Of a stretch of 53,023 nucleotides of DNA, positions 13,822 through 22,269 are shown one piece after another. Origin of the DNA: Actinomycetes bacterium (GTDB lineage: Bacteria; Actinomycetota; Acidimicrobiia; Acidimicrobiales; GCA-2861595); NCBI GenBank assembly GCA_023264975.1, contig JAHFUS010000012.1, forward strand, positions 9,308-62,330. Reading direction: 5' to 3'. Within the stretch, counting starts at the first letter, position 1, and each line of letters starts with the position of its first letter. Position numbers and translations under genes: made by a program. The notes under the pieces are model-generated. The model did no database searches. It had not been told where the DNA came from and saw only the letters and a list, made by a program, of their open reading frames with translations.

Positions 13822-15090
13822 ATGGCCCGCTGCGCCGGCTCCCGCCGACCTGCTCCCGCTCCCCTCGGCGTCGTTCTCGCCGCCTTCGTGACGCTGGCCG
13901 CCTGCGGCGGTGGAGGCAGCGGTGCCTCCACCGGGCCCACCGCCGCCGCCCCCAGGTCGCCGTCGTCGATCGCGAGCGGCACCACCACCCCCGGCGCAGC
14001 GACCGAGGCGACTGCGACCGCTACGGCTGCGCCCGCCGGCAACCCACCCCCGATGCGGGTTGTGAAGCTGGGGGACTTCTCCGAGCCCATCGCCCTCGCC
14101 GTGCGCGCCGGCGACCCGTCGCTCTACGTGGCCGAGAAGGGCGGGCTGGTCAAGGCGTTCCGCCACGGCGCCGTCGACCGGGCCCTCGTGCTGAACCTGT
14201 CCGGACAGGTGTCGAGCGGCGGTGAGCAGGGCCTGCTGGGGCTCGCCTTCTCGCCCGACGGCGACCACCTCTACGTCGACTACACCGACACCGGCGGCGA
14301 CACCAGGGTCGCCGAATACGCCTTCACGAGCGGCCGTGCGGACATCGGTTCCCGGCGCCAGCTGCTGGCCGTCGACCAGCCTTTCGACAACCACAACGGC
14401 GGCCAGTTGGTGTTCGGCCCCGACGGCTTCCTCTACATCGGCCTCGGTGACGGCGGCAGCGGCGGCGACCCGCGGGGCAACGGCCAGCGCCTCGACACCC
14501 TGCTCGGCAAGATCCTCCGCATCGACCCCACCCCGAGTGGCTCCGGCCCCTACACCATCCCTCCCGGCAATCCGTTCGCCGCCCGCGAGGGCGCCCGGCC
14601 GGAGATCTGGGCCTACGGCCTGCGCAACCCGTGGCGGTTCACGTTCGACCGCGAGACGGACGCCATGTGGATCGGCGACGTGGGCCAGGACGCCTACGAG
14701 GAGGTGGACGCCGTCGAGGCGTCCGCCGGCGGCGGCCAGAACTACGGCTGGAACCGACTGGAGGGCACCCACGAGTTCACCGGCGATCCGCCCGCCGGTG
14801 CGGTGGCGCCCGTCCACGAGTACACCCACGGCGACGGGAACTGCTCGGTGACCGGCGGCTACGTCTACAGGGGGGCCACGATGCCGGGCCTTCGGGGCAG
14901 CTACGTCTTCTCCGACTACTGCAAGGGCGACCTGCGCGCCCTGGTCCCCACGGGAAGGTCGGGCCAGCTGCGGTCGGTGGCTCTCGGGATCACCCTCGGA
15001 GCGGTGGCGTCGTTCGGTGAAGACGCCTCGGGCGAGCTCTACGTGGTATCGCTGTCATCGGGCGTCCACCGCCTCGAGCCCCGGGGCTGA
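13822..15090 (+). CDS. PQQ-dependent sugar dehydrogenase-like lipoprotein
   Basis: The protein has 422 residues from ATG 13822. It has a lipoprotein signal with lipobox LAAC (about 28-31), a Ser/Thr/Ala linker to about residue 75, then a six-bladed GDH-B/Yli-type beta-propeller. Family blocks include GLLGLAFSPDGDHLYVDYTD, FDNHNGGQLVFGPDGFLYIG (with the His and Gly pair expected near the active site), GKILRIDP and YGLRNPWRFTFD. These enzymes oxidise aldose sugars with PQQ outside the cell. PQQ use is a family expectation; some members lack it. Confidence 0.92.
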   Translation: MARCAGSRRPAPAPLGVVLAAFVTLAACGGGGSGASTGPTAAAPRSPSSIASGTTTPGAATEATATATAAPAGNPPPMRVVKLGDFSEPIALAVRAGDPSLYVAEKGGLVKAFRHGAVDRALVLNLSGQVSSGGEQGLLGLAFSPDGDHLYVDYTDTGGDTRVAEYAFTSGRADIGSRRQLLAVDQPFDNHNGGQLVFGPDGFLYIGLGDGGSGGDPRGNGQRLDTLLGKILRIDPTPSGSGPYTIPPGNPFAAREGARPEIWAYGLRNPWRFTFDRETDAMWIGDVGQDAYEEVDAVEASAGGGQNYGWNRLEGTHEFTGDPPAGAVAPVHEYTHGDGNCSVTGGYVYRGATMPGLRGSYVFSDYCKGDLRALVPTGRSGQLRSVALGITLGAVASFGEDASGELYVVSLSSGVHRLEPRG

Positions 15091-15155
15091 CGACCCTGCG
15101 GAACGCCTGAGCCGGCGACGGCAACCAGCGCCGACCAAGAACGTGCGCAGCCGGC

Positions 15156-16253
15156 TCAGAGACCGAGGATCGGGATCCCCAGAAGCCCGGCGCCACCGAC
15201 CGGCCTGCTGGTGACGACGGGCGTGGCGCCGGTGGCGGCGCCGGCGTTCAGCCGCCCGGCACACGTCGAGCCGAGCAGGCTCCCACAGGCGATGCCCCTG
15301 TCTGCGGTGGCCAGGACCCGGTCGACGGCCGCCTGCGGCGTGAGGCCCTGAGCCAGCAGCAGGGCGACGGTACCGGCCACGTGGGGCGTAGCCATCGACG
15401 TGCCCGCCAACGCCTTGTACTGGTGCTGCTGACCGGCCACCCAGAAGGTCGACAGCACGTCGGCCATCTCTCCGCCCGTTCCTGCGCCGCCCGGGGCCAC
15501 GACGGCCCAGCGGGCGTTGCCGAGCGGGCTCGAGTAGCCGGCCACCCGATCGTCGGGCCCGGAGGCGCCCACCACGATGGCGGGCAACGCGCCGTACTGC
15601 GAACTGCCGAGCAGGCCCAGGCCGAGCAGGTTGGTGTTGCCGGCGGCCAGCACGGGCACGGCGCCACGCGACCACGCGTACCGGATGCCCTCGTCGAGCG
15701 ACGTCCCGAACAGGCTGTCGATGAGGAAGTCCCCGCCCAGGCTGAGGCTCACCACCCGGGCGCCGTGGTCGACCACCCAGTGGATGCCGGCGTTGATGTC
15801 CTCGGTGGTGCCCGACCCCTCCGAGTCGAGGGCCTTGGCCACCACCAGGCGGGCGCCCGGGGCCACGCCGGCGATGCCCGTGCCGTTGTCCTTGGCCGCT
15901 GCCGCGATGCCGGCCACATGGGTTCCGTGCCCCTGGTCGTCCTGGCCGTTGCCCTTGCACCTGGCCGGGTCGCCGGCGGAACCGATGCAGTTGGTCGACG
16001 CCACCACCTGTGCGGCGAGGTCCTCGTGGGTGAGGTCGACGCCCGTGTCGACGATCCCGACACGCACGCCGATGCCGGTGCTCCTTGTCCACGCCGCCGG
16101 TGCCCCGATGCGCTTCAGCGCCCACTGCTTGTCGAACAGGGGGTCGTTGGACGCCTGGGCGGCGCCGGGCAGGAAGGCGGCGCCCAGCGAACCGGCCAGC
16201 GCAATGGCCAGGATCGAGGCTCGGAGCGGGGACAGCCGGGACGCGGAGTTCAT
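15156..16253 (-). CDS. Secreted subtilisin-like serine protease (S8)
   Basis: The protein has 365 residues from ATG 16253; an in-frame GTG at 16268 is possible. It starts with a signal peptide ending AAQA-SN (about 1-35). There is almost no propeptide before the S8 domain. The catalytic set is complete: D69 (VDTGVD), H109 (GHGTHVAG), N206 (AAGN) and S286 (GTSMATPH). There is no anchor or extra C-terminal domain. It ends 65 nt from the convergent sugar-dehydrogenase gene and lies downstream of the ECF sigma gene in the same orientation, so sigma-linked expression is possible. Confidence 0.95.
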   Translation of the reverse strand: MNSASRLSPLRASILAIALAGSLGAAFLPGAAQASNDPLFDKQWALKRIGAPAAWTRSTGIGVRVGIVDTGVDLTHEDLAAQVVASTNCIGSAGDPARCKGNGQDDQGHGTHVAGIAAAAKDNGTGIAGVAPGARLVVAKALDSEGSGTTEDINAGIHWVVDHGARVVSLSLGGDFLIDSLFGTSLDEGIRYAWSRGAVPVLAAGNTNLLGLGLLGSSQYGALPAIVVGASGPDDRVAGYSSPLGNARWAVVAPGGAGTGGEMADVLSTFWVAGQQHQYKALAGTSMATPHVAGTVALLLAQGLTPQAAVDRVLATADRGIACGSLLGSTCAGRLNAGAATGATPVVTSRPVGGAGLLGIPILGL

Positions 16254-16295
16254 GCGGGCACAACGCACGAGGGACCGATTTCTCGCGCAGATTCC

Positions 16296-17618
16296 CTACG
16301 GGACCGCCGGGGGCGGCGCCGGCGACAGGCCGAGCAGGCCGGCGACGGCGCCAACGACCTTGTCGACGTTCGACGTGAGGGTGACGTCGCCCACTGCGGC
16401 CTTCACGGTGTCGATTGCATGGCCTGCGGTCGACGTGACGGCGTCGGTGGTGTCGCTCACGGTCGACGTGACCGCGTCGCCCACCTGGCCGGTGGCGGCG
16501 AGGGGCGCAGCCAGTGCGGCGTCCGCGGCACCGCCGGTGGGCCCGGCTGTCCCGCCCAGCGACGGCGACGGCGACGGCGGCGCCGGAGCCAGGCCACCGG
16601 GCGTGGGGGCCGGCACTGCGGGAACCCCCGGCACCGGGAGAAGGGCGACGGCGGGCATGGCGGGCAGGGCCACGTCGGGCAGGGCCACGTCGGGCAGCGC
16701 CACCGACGCCAGCCGCGGCAGCGCCAGGTGGGCGAGTCCCAGCGCCGGCAGGACGGCGCCGGCGCCGCCCGGCCGGCCGGCCAAGGCCGCAGGAGCTGGG
16801 GCGGTGGCCGCCACCACCTCGGGGCCGGTGAGCGGCGCCAGAGGGGCGAGGAGCAGTGCGCCCGCCCCGATCAGCCCGGCGGCCTTCTGGGCGGCGGTCG
16901 GCGCCACCGGGCCGCCGGCGGCGGCGCCGGTGAGCGCGGCGCCCACGGCGTCGATCGCCCCGTGGAAAGCGGCGGCGAGGCGGGCAAGGAGCCGCAGCTG
17001 GGAGGCGGCCGACCCGGCGGCGAGGGAGGTGGTGGCCACCGAGGTGGTGGTGGAACCGTGCTCCAGGCCGTCCACTTGGCACGCCAGCGCCAGCTTCCGG
17101 CGGGCCCGTAGGAGCAGCGAATCGACGGCGCCCACCGACAAGGCCAGGCGGGCCGCCACGTCCCGCGGCCGGTGACCCTCCACGTCGCGCGCCACGATCA
17201 CCTGGCGCTGGCGGTCGGGCAGGGCGGCCAGGGCACGCCGCACGGCGGCCGTCCGCTCCTTGCGCAGCAATGCTTCGACGCAGGTGTCCGCGGCGCCGGC
17301 GGACAGGGCGAGCGCGGGGTCCGCCACCGGGGTGGTGCGGGCGCCGGCCCGCCAGGCGTCGCCGCACAGGCGCAGCGCGATGACCTGCACCCAGGCCCCG
17401 AAGCGGCGGTCGCCGGTGCACTGGTCGATGCGCTCGTAGGCCCGCACGAAGGCGGCCTGGGCCACGTCGTCGGCGTCGTCGGCGCTGGCCAGCCGACGGG
17501 CGCACACCCGCCGGACGGTGTCGTGGTGGCGCCGGAACAGCGCGGCGAACGCCTCGTCGTCACCCGCCTGTGCGGCGAGGACGAGCGAGGCGTCGTCGAG
17601 GTCGTACCCGTGCTTCAC
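16296..17618 (-). CDS. ECF sigma factor with a long Ala/Pro-rich C-terminal extension
   Basis: The protein has 440 residues from GTG 17618, preceded by GGAGGTGG. Region 2 is at about 12-80 (FAALFRRHHDTVRRVCARRL, DADDVAQAAFVRAYERID). Region 4 is at about 125-180 (LAALPDRQRQVIVARDVEGH, then SVGAVDSLLLRARRKLA). After about residue 190 comes a 250-residue extension. It has one or two hydrophobic stretches (AAGLIGAGALLLAPLAPL) and repeats VALPD/VALPA, encoded by 15-nt tandem repeats near 16661-16695. The end is amphipathic (VGAVAGLLGLSPAPPPAVP). Such extensions can act as built-in regulators or anchors. No separate anti-sigma gene lies beside it. Confidence 0.9.
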   Translation of the reverse strand: MKHGYDLDDASLVLAAQAGDDEAFAALFRRHHDTVRRVCARRLASADDADDVAQAAFVRAYERIDQCTGDRRFGAWVQVIALRLCGDAWRAGARTTPVADPALALSAGAADTCVEALLRKERTAAVRRALAALPDRQRQVIVARDVEGHRPRDVAARLALSVGAVDSLLLRARRKLALACQVDGLEHGSTTTSVATTSLAAGSAASQLRLLARLAAAFHGAIDAVGAALTGAAAGGPVAPTAAQKAAGLIGAGALLLAPLAPLTGPEVVAATAPAPAALAGRPGGAGAVLPALGLAHLALPRLASVALPDVALPDVALPAMPAVALLPVPGVPAVPAPTPGGLAPAPPSPSPSLGGTAGPTGGAADAALAAPLAATGQVGDAVTSTVSDTTDAVTSTAGHAIDTVKAAVGDVTLTSNVDKVVGAVAGLLGLSPAPPPAVP

Positions 17619-17747
17619 CAGTTCCACCTCCGCCACCCACCAGCGGCCCGAGACGCACGAGACGTCCTGCGTCGAGGTTCGACGGTCCCCCCGCCCGGCC
17701 CTGCGCAAACGGGCCAATCGCCCCCAACACCCGAAACGGACGAGGAA

Positions 17748-18500
17748 CTACTGCGGGGAGGTCGGGACGGAGATCCCGAGGACGGCGGGCAGGTCGTCGA
17801 AGTGGTCCACGACGTGATGGGCCTCGGGCTCGGGCTGGCTGTCGTCGTCCTCGACGCCCTTGTAGCGGACGGACACCATGCCCATGGCGAGAGCGCCGGC
17901 CACGTCGGTGCGCCGGATGTCGCCCACGTGGGCGACCCGCCCGGGCACCGGCCCGCCGAGGCCCTCGAGGGCGTGCTCGAAGATCGCCGGCGACGGCTTG
18001 TAGGCGCCCACCTCGTCGGAGAACGACCAGTGGTCGAACAGGGGCAGCACGCCGTGGCGGATGAGGTGGTCGCGCAGCATCGACGAGGGCGTGAAACCCA
18101 CGTCGCAGATGATGCCGAGCTTCATCCCGGCGTCCTTGAGCGTGTGCAGGCACTCCTCCACGCCGTCGGCCAGGTGCAGCTCCACGCCGCCTGCTGCGCC
18201 GGCGTCGCCGAAGGCCTGCACCAGCGCTTCTCGCACGTCGGGCGGCACGGTGAAGCCCAGGTTCTCGAGGATGTGCTCGGCCGCCTGGGCCGCCTGGAAC
18301 TGCTCGTTGGCGTGCCAGGAGGTCAGGTAGGCCTTCCACGCGCCGTCGAACACGGCTTCCAGCTGCACCCGCTCCAAGGCGAAGCCGGCCTCTTCAAGGA
18401 GGCCGGACCACGACTCGAGGCGGCGACCGCGCAACTCGCCCCGCACCTCGTAGACGAGGGTGTTCCAAAAGTCGAAGGTGACGGCTTCGACCGCCGTCAT
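17748..18500 (-). CDS. HAD-superfamily hydrolase
   Basis: The 250-residue protein starts at ATG 18500. Motif I is FDFWNTLV, in which the nucleophile Asp is kept but the second Asp of the usual D-x-D is Trp, as in some HAD families. Motif II is within GIICDVGFTP, motif III is K in YKPSPAIFE and motif IV is HVGDIRRTDVAGA. The alpha-helical cap lies at about 15-100. Substrate unknown. Spacing is 81 nt to bldC upstream and 129 nt to the ECF gene downstream. Confidence 0.9.
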   Translation of the reverse strand: MTAVEAVTFDFWNTLVYEVRGELRGRRLESWSGLLEEAGFALERVQLEAVFDGAWKAYLTSWHANEQFQAAQAAEHILENLGFTVPPDVREALVQAFGDAGAAGGVELHLADGVEECLHTLKDAGMKLGIICDVGFTPSSMLRDHLIRHGVLPLFDHWSFSDEVGAYKPSPAIFEHALEGLGGPVPGRVAHVGDIRRTDVAGALAMGMVSVRYKGVEDDDSQPEPEAHHVVDHFDDLPAVLGISVPTSPQ

Positions 18501-18581
18501 CGATGCACCATCCCTACAGGATGTCCTACCTGCGCATGGGTGGCGGACCACCGGGCCATGTGCCCGGCGGCATCTCAGGGG

Positions 18582-18779
18582 CTACAGGCCCTGGTGCTGC
18601 ATCTCCTCGAGCGAACGGCGGATCTCCGACGCACGGAAGCGGCGGTGACCACCGAGGGTACGGATGGCGGTGATTTTGCCCGCACGGGCCCACCGGGTGA
18701 CCGTCTTGGGGTTCACGCGGAACAGTGCAGCCACTTCTGCGGGTGTGAGGAGGGGATCGGGTTGGCTCTGCTCAGGCAC
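18582..18779 (-). CDS. bldC: BldC-family MerR-like regulator
   Basis: The protein has 65 residues from GTG 18779, close to the 68 of Streptomyces BldC. It is a single MerR-like winged HTH: PLLTPAEVAALFRVNPKTVT, RWARAGKITAIRTLGGHRRF, RASEIRRSLEE. BldC-type proteins bind direct repeats in head-to-tail arrays and time development in streptomycetes; in non-sporulating actinobacteria the role is less clear. Longer upstream starts (to 18863) are possible but would exceed family length. The gene diverges from the dehydrogenase gene, with a palindrome between them. Confidence 0.9.
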   Translation of the reverse strand: MPEQSQPDPLLTPAEVAALFRVNPKTVTRWARAGKITAIRTLGGHRRFRASEIRRSLEEMQHQGL

Positions 18780-18819
18780 GGATGTTTCCCTTCGGACGGT
18801 GTCCCTTATGTCCTTGGAA

Positions 18820-18834
18820 GGTACGGCCCGTACC
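18820..18834. promoter_or_regulatory. Palindrome GGTACGG-C-CCGTACC between bldC and the dehydrogenase gene
   Basis: Two 7-nt arms with one central base form a perfect dyad in the intergenic region of two divergent genes. It is a candidate operator for either gene. BldC itself prefers direct repeats, so another regulator is possible. Confidence 0.45.
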
Positions 18835-18927
18835 GTGTGAGGTCGATGGTCAGATCGCGTCATTCTGAGTGGTTAGGGGTGACTAGCCCGCCGGTCCGGC
18901 GTGGCCCGGCTGTACGCTCGTCAGGCG

Positions 18928-20016
18928 GTGAACGTCTTCGATCGAATCGGTGACGAGGACTACGAGCAGGTGGTGTTCTGCCACGACCGGCCGTCCGGCC
19001 TGCGGGCTGTGATCGCCGTGCACTCCACGCGGCTCGGCCCCGGCCTGGGCGGCACCCGCTTCCACCCGTACGCCACCGAGGACGCCGCCGTCGAGGACGT
19101 CCTGCGCCTCAGCAAGGGCATGACCTACAAGTCCGCCGTAGCCGGTCTCGACCTGGGCGGCGGCAAGGCCGTTATCATCGGCGAGCCCCGGGACAAGACC
19201 GAACCCCTGTTGCGCGCCTACGGTCGCTTCGTGGACTCGCTGGGGGGCCGGTACATCACGGCCGAGGATGTCGGTACCACCCAGGCCGACATGGACCTCA
19301 TCCTCAGGGAGACGCCCTTCGTCACAGGCGTGAGCCGGTCCCTCGGTGGCTCCGGGGACCCGTCGGCGGCCACCGCCACCGGGGTGCTCTACGCCATGCG
19401 GGCGGTGGCCAACGTCGTGTGGGGCGACACCTCGCTCGAGGGACGGGCGGTGGTGGTGAGCGGGGTCGGCAAGGTGGGCTACAGCCTGGTGCGCCACCTG
19501 GTGGAGGAGCGGGCGGTGGTGACGGTGAGCGACGTGAGCCCCACCGCCCTCGACCGGGCCGCCGCCGACTTCGAGGTCTCCGTCGTGCCGCCCGAGAAGG
19601 CTCACGCGGTCGAGTGCGACATCTTCTCCCCGTGCGCCCTGGGCGGCGTCCTGACCCCGACCACCATCGCCGAGCTGCGCTGCGCGGCGGTGGTGGGCAG
19701 CGCCAACAACCAGCTCCTCGACGCCGGCTGTGCCGGCCTCCTGGCCGATGCCGGCGTCCTCTACGCCCCCGACTACGTGGTGAACGCGGGCGGCATCATC
19801 AACGTGGCCGAGGAGCTGCTCGGCTACGACCGCGACCGGGCCGACGGCCAGATCCGCCGCATATTCGACACGACCGCCGCCGTGCTGGCCGCAGCGGCGA
19901 CCGAGGGCATTACAACGCTGGCGGCGGCCGACCGCATGGCCGAGCGCCGTCTCGAGCAGGTGGGCAGGGTCGGCCTCATCCGCCGGGGGGCACCCTTGCC
20001 CGTGCGGAGGCGCTGA
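18928..20016 (+). CDS. Leu/Val-type amino acid dehydrogenase
   Basis: The protein has 362 residues from GTG 18928 (GTG 18901 would add nine). It is a Glu/Leu/Phe/Val dehydrogenase: GPGLGGTRFHPY, KGMTYKSAVAGLDLGGGKAV (catalytic Lys and glycine-rich loop), TAEDVGTT, and the Rossmann loop VVSGVGKVGYSLVRHL. These enzymes convert branched-chain amino acids to 2-oxo acids with NAD. The next gene, 5 nt downstream, encodes the fused E1 that would decarboxylate these 2-oxo acids, so the pair forms a branched-chain catabolic (or primer-forming) operon. Confidence 0.95.
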   Translation: MNVFDRIGDEDYEQVVFCHDRPSGLRAVIAVHSTRLGPGLGGTRFHPYATEDAAVEDVLRLSKGMTYKSAVAGLDLGGGKAVIIGEPRDKTEPLLRAYGRFVDSLGGRYITAEDVGTTQADMDLILRETPFVTGVSRSLGGSGDPSAATATGVLYAMRAVANVVWGDTSLEGRAVVVSGVGKVGYSLVRHLVEERAVVTVSDVSPTALDRAAADFEVSVVPPEKAHAVECDIFSPCALGGVLTPTTIAELRCAAVVGSANNQLLDAGCAGLLADAGVLYAPDYVVNAGGIINVAEELLGYDRDRADGQIRRIFDTTAAVLAAAATEGITTLAAADRMAERRLEQVGRVGLIRRGAPLPVRRR

Positions 20017-20021
20017 GCCCG

Positions 20022-22196
20022 GTGGCCCGCACCGTCGAGGACCAGCGTCACTCGCAAGGGCCGCCGCCCGAGCCCCGGCTGCGGGGCATCCCCCACCGGG
20101 AGCTGGTGGAGGACTTCCGCCTGGCCTGCATCTCCCGTGCCCTCGACGACCGTGAGATCAGCCTCCAGAAGCAGAGCCGGGTCTTCTTCCAGATCTCCGG
20201 CGCCGGCCACGAGTCGCTGCTCCTGGCCCTGGCCCGGAACCTGCGACCCGCCTACGACTGGTTCTTCCCCTACTACCGCGACCGGGCGCTCATGCTCGGC
20301 CTCGGCGTCACGCCCACGGAGATCCTGCTCCAGGCGGTGGGCGCGGCGAACGATCCGTCGTCCGGCGGCCGCCAGATGCCGTGCCACTGGGGCTTCGCCG
20401 ACAAGAACGTCGTGACCCAGTCGAGCCCCACGGGCAGCCAGTGCATCCCCGCCGTAGGGTGCGCCGAGGCGGCCCGCTACATCTCGCGCCGCCCCGACCT
20501 GCCCGGCTGCACTGCCCACGGCGACGAGCTCACCTACGTCTCCCTGGGCGACGGCGCCACGTCCGAGGGCGAGTTCTGGGAGAGCCTGAACACGGCCTGC
20601 ACGCTGCACCTGCCGGTGCTGTTCGTGGTGGCCGACAACGGCTACGCCATCTCCGTGCCCGTGTCCGAGCAGGGGCCGGCGCCCATCTCCGAACTGGTGC
20701 GTGGCTTCCGCGGCCTCGACGTCCACCAGGTCGACGGCCGCGACTACTTCGCCGCCCGCCGCACCGCCACCAAGGCCATCGACCACGTACGGGCAGGCGT
20801 GGGTCCCGGCCTCATCCACGCCACAGTCACCCGGCCCTACTCCCACTCGGCGGCTGACACCCAGAGCAAGTACCGCCCGCCCGATGAGCTGGCCGAGGAG
20901 GCGTCGCACGACCCGATCCTGCTGCTCCAGCGCAGCCTGGTGAAGGGCAGGGCCCTCACCGAGGAGCAGGCCGAGGCCATCCGGATCGACGCCCGCGTGG
21001 TGGTGGCCGAGGCGGCCAAGGAGGCGCTGGGCGCGCCGCGCCCGGACCCGGCCACGGTGCTGGACCACGTGTGGCTCCTGCCCGAGATCCCCGACCCGCT
21101 GCCGCCCGTTCCGGCGACCTCGGCCAACGGCGCCGGCCCCCGGGCCGGCGCCACCACCGCCGACGGACCGGGCGACGAGGTCACCTTCGGCGAGGCCATC
21201 CGGCGCACGCTGCACGAGCAGATGGCGGCCGACGAGCGCATCCGCCTGTTCGGCGAGGACGTGGCCGACGCCCGTGAGGCGGTGCTGGCCAACGTGGAAG
21301 GCAAGGGGGGCGTGTTCGGCACCACCTTCGGCCTCCAGCGCTCCTTCGGCCTGGCGCGGTGCTACAACACGCCGCTGTCCGAGGCCAACATCGTGGGCCG
21401 GGCCATCGGCCAGGCCATCCGGGGCCTGCGGCCGGCGCCCGAGATCCAGTTCTTCGACTACATCTGGCCGGCCATGCAGCAGATCAAGAGCGAGGCGGCC
21501 ACCATCCGCTGGCGCTCCAACGGGGCGTTCAGCTGCCCCATGGTGCTGCGGGTGCCCATCGGCGGCTACCTGAGCGGCGGGGCCATCTGGCACTCCCAGT
21601 GCGGCGAGTCGATCTTCGCCCACGTGCCCGGGCTGCTGGTGGCCTTTCCGTCCCGGGCCCAGGACGCGGCGGGCCTCCTGCGGGCCGCATTCCGGGCCAA
21701 CGACCCGGTCCTGTTCCTCGAGCACAAGCACCTGCTGCGCCAGCCCTACGCCCGCGACCCGTACCCGTCCGCCGACTACGTGATCCCCTTCGGCCGGGCC
21801 GCCTTCGTCACCCGAGGTACCGACCTCACCATCGTCACGTGGGGCGCCACCGTCGAGAAGTCACGGCAGGCGGCGGCCCGGCTGGAGGCGGAGGATGGGT
21901 GCACGGTCGACATCGTCGACCTCCGCACGATCATGCCATGGGACCACGACACGGTGGCCGGGTCGGTACGCCGCACCGGCAAGCTGCTCGTCGTCCACGA
22001 GGACATCGTCACCGGCGGCTTCGGCGCCGAGGTCGCCGCCTGGGCCGCCTCCGAGCTGTTCTCCGACCTCGACGGCCCCGTCCGCCGGGTCGGCGCCAAG
22101 GACACCCACGTCGCCTACGAGCCCACCCTGGAGGCGGCCACCCTCCCCCAGGTCGACGACATCGCGGCCGCCGCCCGCCAGCTCATCGACTACTGA
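20022..22196 (+). CDS. Fused alpha-beta E1 of a 2-oxo acid dehydrogenase complex (branched-chain type)
   Basis: The 724-residue protein starts at GTG 20022. The alpha half (about 1-350) carries the thiamine-diphosphate motif from GDGATSEGEF to VADNGYAIS. A short Ala/Gly/Pro linker (about 360-385) joins the beta half (about 386-724; VTFGEAIRRTLHEQMAADER, GEDVAD, then the transketolase C domain with IVTWGATVEKS and VHEDIVTGGFGAEVA). Separate alpha and beta genes are usual for this enzyme, so the fusion is notable. E2 and E3 are not in the window. The substrate is inferred from the upstream dehydrogenase gene. Confidence 0.93.
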   Translation: MARTVEDQRHSQGPPPEPRLRGIPHRELVEDFRLACISRALDDREISLQKQSRVFFQISGAGHESLLLALARNLRPAYDWFFPYYRDRALMLGLGVTPTEILLQAVGAANDPSSGGRQMPCHWGFADKNVVTQSSPTGSQCIPAVGCAEAARYISRRPDLPGCTAHGDELTYVSLGDGATSEGEFWESLNTACTLHLPVLFVVADNGYAISVPVSEQGPAPISELVRGFRGLDVHQVDGRDYFAARRTATKAIDHVRAGVGPGLIHATVTRPYSHSAADTQSKYRPPDELAEEASHDPILLLQRSLVKGRALTEEQAEAIRIDARVVVAEAAKEALGAPRPDPATVLDHVWLLPEIPDPLPPVPATSANGAGPRAGATTADGPGDEVTFGEAIRRTLHEQMAADERIRLFGEDVADAREAVLANVEGKGGVFGTTFGLQRSFGLARCYNTPLSEANIVGRAIGQAIRGLRPAPEIQFFDYIWPAMQQIKSEAATIRWRSNGAFSCPMVLRVPIGGYLSGGAIWHSQCGESIFAHVPGLLVAFPSRAQDAAGLLRAAFRANDPVLFLEHKHLLRQPYARDPYPSADYVIPFGRAAFVTRGTDLTIVTWGATVEKSRQAAARLEAEDGCTVDIVDLRTIMPWDHDTVAGSVRRTGKLLVVHEDIVTGGFGAEVAAWAASELFSDLDGPVRRVGAKDTHVAYEPTLEAATLPQVDDIAAAARQLIDY

Positions 22197-22211
22197 CGCC
22201 CCACCCGCTTT

Positions 22212-22250
22212 CGAGTAAATAGGGTGTCATTTTGACACCCTATTTACTCG
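22212..22250. terminator. 39-nt palindrome, copy 1 (18-bp stem, TTT loop)
   Basis: The arm CGAGTAAATAGGGTGTCA (22212-22229) pairs perfectly with 22233-22250 around a TTT loop. It stands between two convergent genes and is a likely bidirectional terminator. The same outer arm occurs at 33031 and 49529. The 3' flank GGAACCGC is shared with copy 2. Confidence 0.8.
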
Positions 22251-22269
22251 GGAACCGCCTGCTGGGGCG

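Noticed and set aside
12100-14829. Very long open frame on the minus strand opposite the membrane, VOC and sugar-dehydrogenase genes
   Set aside because: It is a shadow caused by high GC. The plus strand has clear domains and motifs, while this frame is low-complexity Gly/Val/His/Arg-rich with no family signal.
15055-17505. Long Arg/Gly-rich open frame antisense or out of frame to the protease and sigma genes
   Set aside because: It has no recognisable domain and overlaps two genes with full catalytic or HTH motifs in another frame.
19824-21731. Long minus-strand frame opposite the dehydrogenase and E1 genes
   Set aside because: The composition is typical of a complementary-strand shadow (His/Gly/Val/Arg). 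The plus strand encodes complete enzymes.
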